Assembly: GCF_000428125.1 (NCBI RefSeq)
Contig: NZ_ATZI01000013.1
Location: 27,605-91,604, forward strand
Reading direction: 5' to 3'
DNA length: 64,000 nucleotides
Source: Bacteroides graminisolvens DSM 19988 = JCM 15093
Lineage (GTDB): Bacteria; Bacteroidota; Bacteroidia; Bacteroidales; Bacteroidaceae
Each line of letters begins with the position of its first letter. Positions within the stretch are counted from its first letter, which is position 1. Position numbers and translations under genes: made by a program. Below, piece after piece: positions 59,372 to 64,000 of the stretch. The notes under the pieces were generated by a model, which saw only the letters and a program-made list of their open reading frames with translations, searched no databases and was not told the DNA's origin.

Positions 59372-60745
59372 ATGAATCATCTTAAAGATACGTTTTGGCT
59401 GACAATAATTGTTCTGTCGGCACTTCTTTTGCTACATTATTTGCCTTCTACAATAATCTGTGGTCACACTTTACGGAAGGTTGATATGTTGAGTGATATA
59501 CGTAGTAGCAAAACGGATCTGTCTGTACCTGACACGCTACCTCTTGTTGCTCCCAAATCAAAGATTTTAGTAGATACATGTAAGAGCGGCATTACTTGTG
59601 TTGAAGATTTCACAGATTCTATAGGACAGGGAATGGCGCTGTTTTATAATGCGTTGTCGAAGCTTGATGCCGGAGAAAAACGTATAGTGAGAATTGCTGT
59701 TTTCGGAGATTCTTTTATAGAGGGAGATATATTCACTGCCGATTTAAGAGAAATGCTTCAACGAAAATTTGGAGGATGCGGAGTGGGCTTTATTCCCATA
59801 ACCTCTATGACCAGTGGCTATCGGCCTACGGTGAAACATTCGTTTGGAGGCTGGAATAGTCATGCTGCAACTGATACTACTTATTTTAATAAAAAGAAAC
59901 AGGGGATATCCGGCCATTATTTTATTGCCGATTCAGCAGCATTTGTAGAACTCAGGGGGCAGGCTCAATATGCCTCTTTACTAGATTCTTGTACATGCGC
60001 TTACCTTTTGTTTGCCAATAAGGCTCCCGTCAAAGTGGGAGTCAGACTTAATCGGGAAATAGAAAAACTTGTCGATGTCCCATCTTCTTCCTCAAATGGA
60101 TCATTGCGACAGATTACTCTAAAGGGACACATCGGCTCTGTGAGGTGGAACATTTATAAGGCCGATTCTACCGTGTTTTATGGAGCGGCGTTAGAAGGGG
60201 CAAAGGGTATTGTCCTTGATAATTTTTCTTTGAGGGGCAGTTCGGGGGTATCACTGCGATATATTCCGGAGCAAACATTGAAAGCTTTTAGATCTAAGAG
60301 ACCTTATGATTTAATAATTCTGCAATACGGACTAAATGTTGCTACCGAAAAAGGACGTAACTATGACTACTACCGCATAGGTATGAACAAAAGCATTGCT
60401 CATATAAAAAAATGCTTTCCCGAAGCGGCTATTCTAATGTTGGGCGTGGGTGATAGAAGCTATAAGACAGAGGAAGGGGAGTTGAAAACTATGCCGGGTG
60501 TAAAGAACCTCATTCAATATCAAAAGGTGATAGCCTCAGAGTCTTCGGTTGCTTTTTGGAATATGTTTCAGGCCATGGGTGGGGAAGGTGCTATGGTCAA
60601 AATGGTACATGCTAAACCTTCTTTGGCCAATTACGATTATACGCACATCAATTTTCGAGGCGGCAAATATTTGGCAGGTTTACTATATGAATCCTTAATG
60701 TATGGATACGAGCAACATAAACGGAGGGAAGATTATGCTAAGTAG
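59372..60745 (+). CDS. SGNH/GDSL-type protein of an O-acylation cassette (first)
   Basis: This 457-residue protein has an N-terminal membrane anchor (about residues 8-28) and a periplasmic SGNH domain. Block I is AVFGDSFIEGD with the nucleophile Ser, followed by ILQYGLNVA at the oxyanion block, and DYTHINFRGG at the C-terminal catalytic Asp/His position. It is followed by a second SGNH gene and an MBOAT gene, the layout of alginate- or peptidoglycan-type O-acetylation systems, where such proteins move acyl groups onto sugars. The target polymer is not known. Confidence 0.85.
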   Translation: MNHLKDTFWLTIIVLSALLLLHYLPSTIICGHTLRKVDMLSDIRSSKTDLSVPDTLPLVAPKSKILVDTCKSGITCVEDFTDSIGQGMALFYNALSKLDAGEKRIVRIAVFGDSFIEGDIFTADLREMLQRKFGGCGVGFIPITSMTSGYRPTVKHSFGGWNSHAATDTTYFNKKKQGISGHYFIADSAAFVELRGQAQYASLLDSCTCAYLLFANKAPVKVGVRLNREIEKLVDVPSSSSNGSLRQITLKGHIGSVRWNIYKADSTVFYGAALEGAKGIVLDNFSLRGSSGVSLRYIPEQTLKAFRSKRPYDLIILQYGLNVATEKGRNYDYYRIGMNKSIAHIKKCFPEAAILMLGVGDRSYKTEEGELKTMPGVKNLIQYQKVIASESSVAFWNMFQAMGGEGAMVKMVHAKPSLANYDYTHINFRGGKYLAGLLYESLMYGYEQHKRREDYAK

Positions 60746-61637
60746 CTTTAGAATAAAGTGCCTCCTTTGCCTGCTGCTCTATGCATCGGGCATGTCGTCT
60801 CAAGATAAACTGCCGCAGAAAGCGGCACGGAATTTAATAAGTAGAATACCCAAACCTGCGCTGAAAGTAAAATGGCCGGCTGATACGATTCCGTATACTC
60901 AATTACTGCCTGAAATTTTTAGGAACGTTAAGTCGAATGAAATTGTAGATTCTACAGATGTATTGGAGCCTGTCATGAAACAGCTGCAAGAGATGAGGCT
61001 GGACATGGAAGTCGATACATTCCGAATTCTTCATATCGGTGATAGTCACGTTCGTGGCCATATTTATCCTCAATCGGCAGGTTTAGTACTTACTCAAGAA
61101 TTTCATTCTCTTCTTTATTATGACATGGGAGTCAACGGAGCTACCTGTCTTACTTTTACGCATCCGGCGCGAATATCGGCTATTGTTGAAGCTAAGCCGT
61201 CGTTGTTAATCTTATCGTTTGGTACCAATGAGAGCCATGGAAAAGGTTACAAAACAAATGTGCACTATAATCAGATGCATGAGTTAATAGAGTTGTTGAA
61301 GGATAGCTTACCGGGTGTTCCCATGTTGCTTACTTCTCCTCCGGGGTCATTTGAAAGACGTCGGCTAAGTCGCAGGCGCAGCACTTATTCTCCTAATCCG
61401 CGTACTATTATGGCAGCAAAGACAATCAGAGAATATGCATCTCGTAATGGACTTGCGTTTTGGGATCTATATGCTGTGGTAGGAGGAGAGCAATGGGCTT
61501 GTAAAAACTGGGATGGGGCAAAACTTATGCGTCCCGACCATGTGCATTATTTGCCTGAAGGATATACTTTGCAAGGAAAACTTTTGGCTCAGGCCATTAT
61601 AAAAGCTTATAATAATTATGTTGTCAATAGACATTAG
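60735..61637 (+). CDS. SGNH/GDSL-type protein of an O-acylation cassette (second)
   Basis: This 300-residue protein has a signal peptide (LSSFRIKCLLCLLLYASGMSSQ) and an SGNH domain with ILHIGDSHVRGH (block I), LILSFGTNESHG (Gly-Thr-Asn-Glu, block III) and RPDHVHYLPEGY (catalytic Asp and His). The catalytic set is more complete than in the preceding protein. It overlaps the previous gene by 11 bases, with GGAGGG just upstream of the start, and overlaps the MBOAT gene. Tight coupling supports a shared complex. Confidence 0.85.
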   Translation: MLSSFRIKCLLCLLLYASGMSSQDKLPQKAARNLISRIPKPALKVKWPADTIPYTQLLPEIFRNVKSNEIVDSTDVLEPVMKQLQEMRLDMEVDTFRILHIGDSHVRGHIYPQSAGLVLTQEFHSLLYYDMGVNGATCLTFTHPARISAIVEAKPSLLILSFGTNESHGKGYKTNVHYNQMHELIELLKDSLPGVPMLLTSPPGSFERRRLSRRRSTYSPNPRTIMAAKTIREYASRNGLAFWDLYAVVGGEQWACKNWDGAKLMRPDHVHYLPEGYTLQGKLLAQAIIKAYNNYVVNRH

Positions 61638-63093
61638 TCGACTAATAGAGGTGTTTAGCTATGATTCGCAGGCACCGATGATTTTTAGTAGCGGTTTTTT
61701 TCTCTGGTTATTTACCGCATTTATCTCTGTATACGTTTTACTAACACAGAAGAATACAGCCAGAATTTTGTTCGTAACTGCCTTTTCTTATTTCTTCTAT
61801 TATAAAAGTAGTGGCGTTTATTTTATGCTTTTGGCGTTGGTAACCGTTAGTGATTTCTTTTTGGCTCGAAGAATGAATGTTACTGCATCTGCTGTTCAAA
61901 GAAAGCTTTTGGTGTTTTTTAGCTTGTTAATAAACCTCGGACTTCTTTGCTATTTTAAATATAGTAACTTCTTTGGAACCATTTTGGCTGATATTACGGG
62001 AGGGTCTTTTAGTCCGATTGACGTGTTTCTACCGGTTGGGATTTCTTTTTTTACGTTTCAATCCTTAAGCTATACCATAGATGTTTATCGCAAACAGATA
62101 GAACCTTTAAATCATTTGATGGATTATGCTTTCTACGTGTCTTTTTTCCCGCAGTTAGTAGCTGGCCCTATTGTACGCGCGCGCGATTTTATTCCGCAGA
62201 TAAGAAAGCCTTTGATGGTGACTTCTGAAATGTTTGGCAGAGGCGTGTTCCTTATTCTGTGCGGACTATTTAAGAAATCAGTCATCTCAGATTATATAAG
62301 CGTGAATTTTGTAGAACGTGTGTTTGATGCTCCTTCGCTTTATTCCGGTGTTGAAAATTTAGTTGCTGTGTATGGATATGCACTTCAAATTTATTGTGAT
62401 TTCTCGGGTTATAGCGACATGGCTATAGGTATAGCTCTTTTGTTGGGGTTTCATTTTAATCTCAATTTTGATTCACCCTATAAGTCATTGTCTATTACAG
62501 AGTTCTGGCGCCGCTGGCACATATCGCTTTCAAGTTGGTTGAGAGATTATTTATACATATCGTTGGGAGGTAACCGCAAGGGCAAATTACGTCAATATGT
62601 GAACTTGATTGTTACCATGTTTCTTGGCGGCTTATGGCATGGTGCTTCGTGGAACTTTGTTTTGTGGGGAGTACTACATGGCCTGGCCTTAGCGGTTCAT
62701 AAAATATGGTTGGAGCTATTGGTCGTTTCTCGACTTAGTATTAAGATTCCAAATTTTGTTGGAGCCTTTTTCACTTTCCACTTTGTGTGCTTCTGCTGGA
62801 TATTTTTTAGAAATACCAGTTTTGAAAATTCGCTTAACATGATTCGACAGATATTTGTGAACTTTCATGTAGATGTGTTACCTCAAATGATAATTGGCTA
62901 TTGGCCCGTTTTTGTGTTAATGATGATTGGGTTCTTATTGCATTTTGCACCTGATAATTGGGAAAAAGCTTGTTGCTCATTTATTACACGAATACCCTTA
63001 TGGGCTAAGGCCCTCATTATTATTCTAGTCGTATTCGTTATTATTCAGGTTAAGAGTGCAGATATTCAGCCCTTTATTTATTTTCAATTCTGA
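61618..63093 (+). CDS. MBOAT-family membrane O-acyltransferase (AlgI/DltB-like)
   Basis: This 491-residue protein with about ten or more membrane helices carries the MBOAT signatures FWRRWHISLSSWLRDYLY and FLGGLWHGASWNFVLWGVLHG, with the conserved His in both. Homologues (AlgI, DltB, PatA) pass acyl groups across the inner membrane to periplasmic SGNH partners, which fits the two genes upstream. ATG 61618 overlaps the previous gene; ATG 61678 would give a shorter start close to the first helix. Confidence 0.92.
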   Translation: MLSIDISRLIEVFSYDSQAPMIFSSGFFLWLFTAFISVYVLLTQKNTARILFVTAFSYFFYYKSSGVYFMLLALVTVSDFFLARRMNVTASAVQRKLLVFFSLLINLGLLCYFKYSNFFGTILADITGGSFSPIDVFLPVGISFFTFQSLSYTIDVYRKQIEPLNHLMDYAFYVSFFPQLVAGPIVRARDFIPQIRKPLMVTSEMFGRGVFLILCGLFKKSVISDYISVNFVERVFDAPSLYSGVENLVAVYGYALQIYCDFSGYSDMAIGIALLLGFHFNLNFDSPYKSLSITEFWRRWHISLSSWLRDYLYISLGGNRKGKLRQYVNLIVTMFLGGLWHGASWNFVLWGVLHGLALAVHKIWLELLVVSRLSIKIPNFVGAFFTFHFVCFCWIFFRNTSFENSLNMIRQIFVNFHVDVLPQMIIGYWPVFVLMMIGFLLHFAPDNWEKACCSFITRIPLWAKALIIILVVFVIIQVKSADIQPFIYFQF

Positions 63094-63125
63094 CGCTTCA
63101 ACCTCAAAGATGATCTTTCTATATT

Positions 63126-63157
63126 TAGGCGAATCTTTGGATTCGCCTAGCTTGTTT
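63126..63157 (+). terminator. Probable terminator of the SGNH/MBOAT cassette
   Basis: TAGGCGAATC (63126-63135) pairs perfectly with GATTCGCCTA (63140-63149) around TTTG. The following GCTTGTTT is only a modest T tract. Confidence 0.65.
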
Positions 63158-63763
63158 ATGCGGTTTGTTATTAAACAATGGCTTTTCAATATCTAGAATC
63201 TTTCGTATTTCCCTATCTCTTTTTGCGCTTCATCTGCTTTCTCTTCTCTCTTTTCTTATTTTTTCTTTCAAGTATCTTCCTTTTGCATTTATCGGCTCAC
63301 CATGGTTAGCAAGTTGAACGACCAAGGTTAGCCAGTCGCCCAACGATGGTTAGCCAGTCGTCCAACCAAGGTTAGCCGCTCTTTTTTCTTCGGGCTCTTT
63401 TCGCTTGAGCTATTGAATAGTCTATCCTGTCCTTCCTTCTTCTTGCTCCTTCGCTAATGTCTGCCTTTCGCCTTTCAACTACCACGTTCCTGCTTTGTTT
63501 TCTTGATCCCCCCACTTTGTTTCGAGTCTTTTTATTCTATCCTTGCCTTCCTTCTTACTATTGCAATAACCCTCTTTTTCCTCTGCTTACATTCCCCTTT
63601 ATATAATATAAGGTATCCCCATTCTTGGCATTTCCCTTCTTCTTGATTCTTTTGCATTTATTTTCCTGCTGTTATCCCTTGATGTCTAGCGCTTTAAGCC
63701 TTTTCGCTCCTTTCTTCTTAAAAAAAAGAGTATGATCTTCTTGTTTTGTATGGCAAAAGCTTC
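63158..63763. other. Pyrimidine-rich gap without genes, apart from the 22-bp array
   Basis: The plus strand is strongly rich in T and C (many CTTCTT and TTTCCT runs). No coding frame is convincing. The only ordered signal is the tandem array at 63304-63381. Confidence 0.6.
63304..63381. repeat. Tandem array, 22-bp period, GGTTAGC core
   Basis: GGTTAGC occurs at 63304, 63326, 63348 and 63370, exactly 22 bases apart. Units 2 and 3 share GGTTAGCCAGTCG and CCAAC. Unit 1 is more divergent, and unit 4 is cut after GGTTAGCCGCTC. The array is similar in design to the one at 5256 but unrelated in sequence. Function unknown. Confidence 0.9.
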
Positions 63764-63771
63764 TACTTTTG
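63764..63771 (+). promoter_or_regulatory. Upstream promoter-like box before a possible stable RNA
   Basis: TACTTTTG is an exact TAnnTTTG match, with a CTTG at 63740-63743, 20 bases upstream. It lies 131 bases before the stronger promoter and may be a first (P1) promoter. Confidence 0.45.
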
Positions 63772-63876
63772 CACCCGCTTTGCAAGAGAGACAAAGTGTT
63801 TTCTTGAAATGTTGATAAAGCGCCTGTAGGGTTTGACTTATGCGGTTTTACTTTTAAAAAAAAACTTCTCTGAAAG

Positions 63877-63909
63877 TTTGGAAGTGAAACTAAAAAGTCT
63901 TTATCTTTG
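63877..63909 (+). promoter_or_regulatory. Strong promoter at the window end, possibly of an rRNA operon
   Basis: TTTG (63877-63880) and TATCTTTG (63902-63909) are 21 bases apart. No coding frame follows up to the window edge. The A-rich upstream part, the GC-containing start region and the lack of a coding start suggest a stable RNA leader. That it is rRNA is inference. Confidence 0.55.
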
Positions 63910-64000
63910 CAGTCCGGTTCGCAAAAAAGGATCTTTTTTTGTTTAGGTCTTCGCTCTTGCTAAAAGAGTTTTAGAAGGTAGCTTAACGAAAAAAAACTTT

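Noticed and set aside
63304..63381. CRISPR array or phage attachment site
   Set aside because: The 22-bp units abut each other directly with no unique spacers, and no integrase or cas gene is near.

Overview
The window looks like a chromosomal segment of a member of the order Bacteroidales, most likely Bacteroides or a close relative. At least a dozen promoters carry the Bacteroidetes-type box TAnnTTTG, several with TTTG 19-21 bases upstream. Most genes lack a Shine-Dalgarno sequence and have A-rich leaders instead. Ribosomal protein genes are ordered as in Bacteroidales. Proteins typical of the group are also present: a PG0541-like RND-associated protein, a DUF2795-type small acidic protein and a PgpH-like HD hydrolase.

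Region 1 (1-5.3 kb) is an accessory strip. It holds a mannose-1-phosphate guanylyltransferase gene cut by the window edge, tRNA-Leu(CAA), a Fic-domain protein, a decayed gene with a HEEGH motif, a tandem acetyltransferase gene broken by a one-base frameshift, and an unknown two-helix membrane protein. Region 2 (5.2-5.9 kb) has no convincing protein gene. It carries a 23-bp-period palindromic repeat array, two blocks of a 10-bp repeat, and a promoter-to-terminator unit that may be a small RNA.

Region 3 (5.9-18.6 kb) is housekeeping: corrinoid adenosyltransferase, an outer-membrane beta-barrel, PriA, a low-molecular-weight phosphatase, a PgpH-type c-di-AMP phosphodiesterase homologue, GltX, Kdo transferase, a gamma-carbonic-anhydrase-like protein and aminopeptidase P. 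Region 4 (18.7-33.3 kb) runs rpsU-xerC-hpf, then four tRNAs, tuf, tRNA-Trp, secE, nusG, rplKAJL and rpoBC. Region 5 (33.5-51.6 kb) is one long same-strand ribosomal block: rpsL-rpsG-fusA, the S10 and spc groups with secY, map, infA and rpmJ, then rpsM-K-D, rpoA and rplQ. It ends at a strong terminator. Two genes too short for routine ORF calling, rpmD and rpmJ, are included.

Region 6 (52-59.3 kb) has a secreted protein of unknown function followed by a TetR-TolC-MFP-RND efflux operon, whose last gene encodes a small PII-like protein overlapping the pump gene. Region 7 (59.3-63.1 kb) is a three-gene O-acylation cassette of two SGNH proteins and an MBOAT acyltransferase. The last 0.9 kb is non-coding. 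It has a second tandem array (22-bp period) and ends in a textbook strong promoter that probably drives a stable RNA, possibly rRNA, beyond the window.

I found no clear new defence or mobile system. The least explained signals are the two unrelated tandem arrays with periods near two helical turns, the candidate small RNA, the structured leader before rpsD, and the terminator-like hairpin placed directly before tRNA-Trp.
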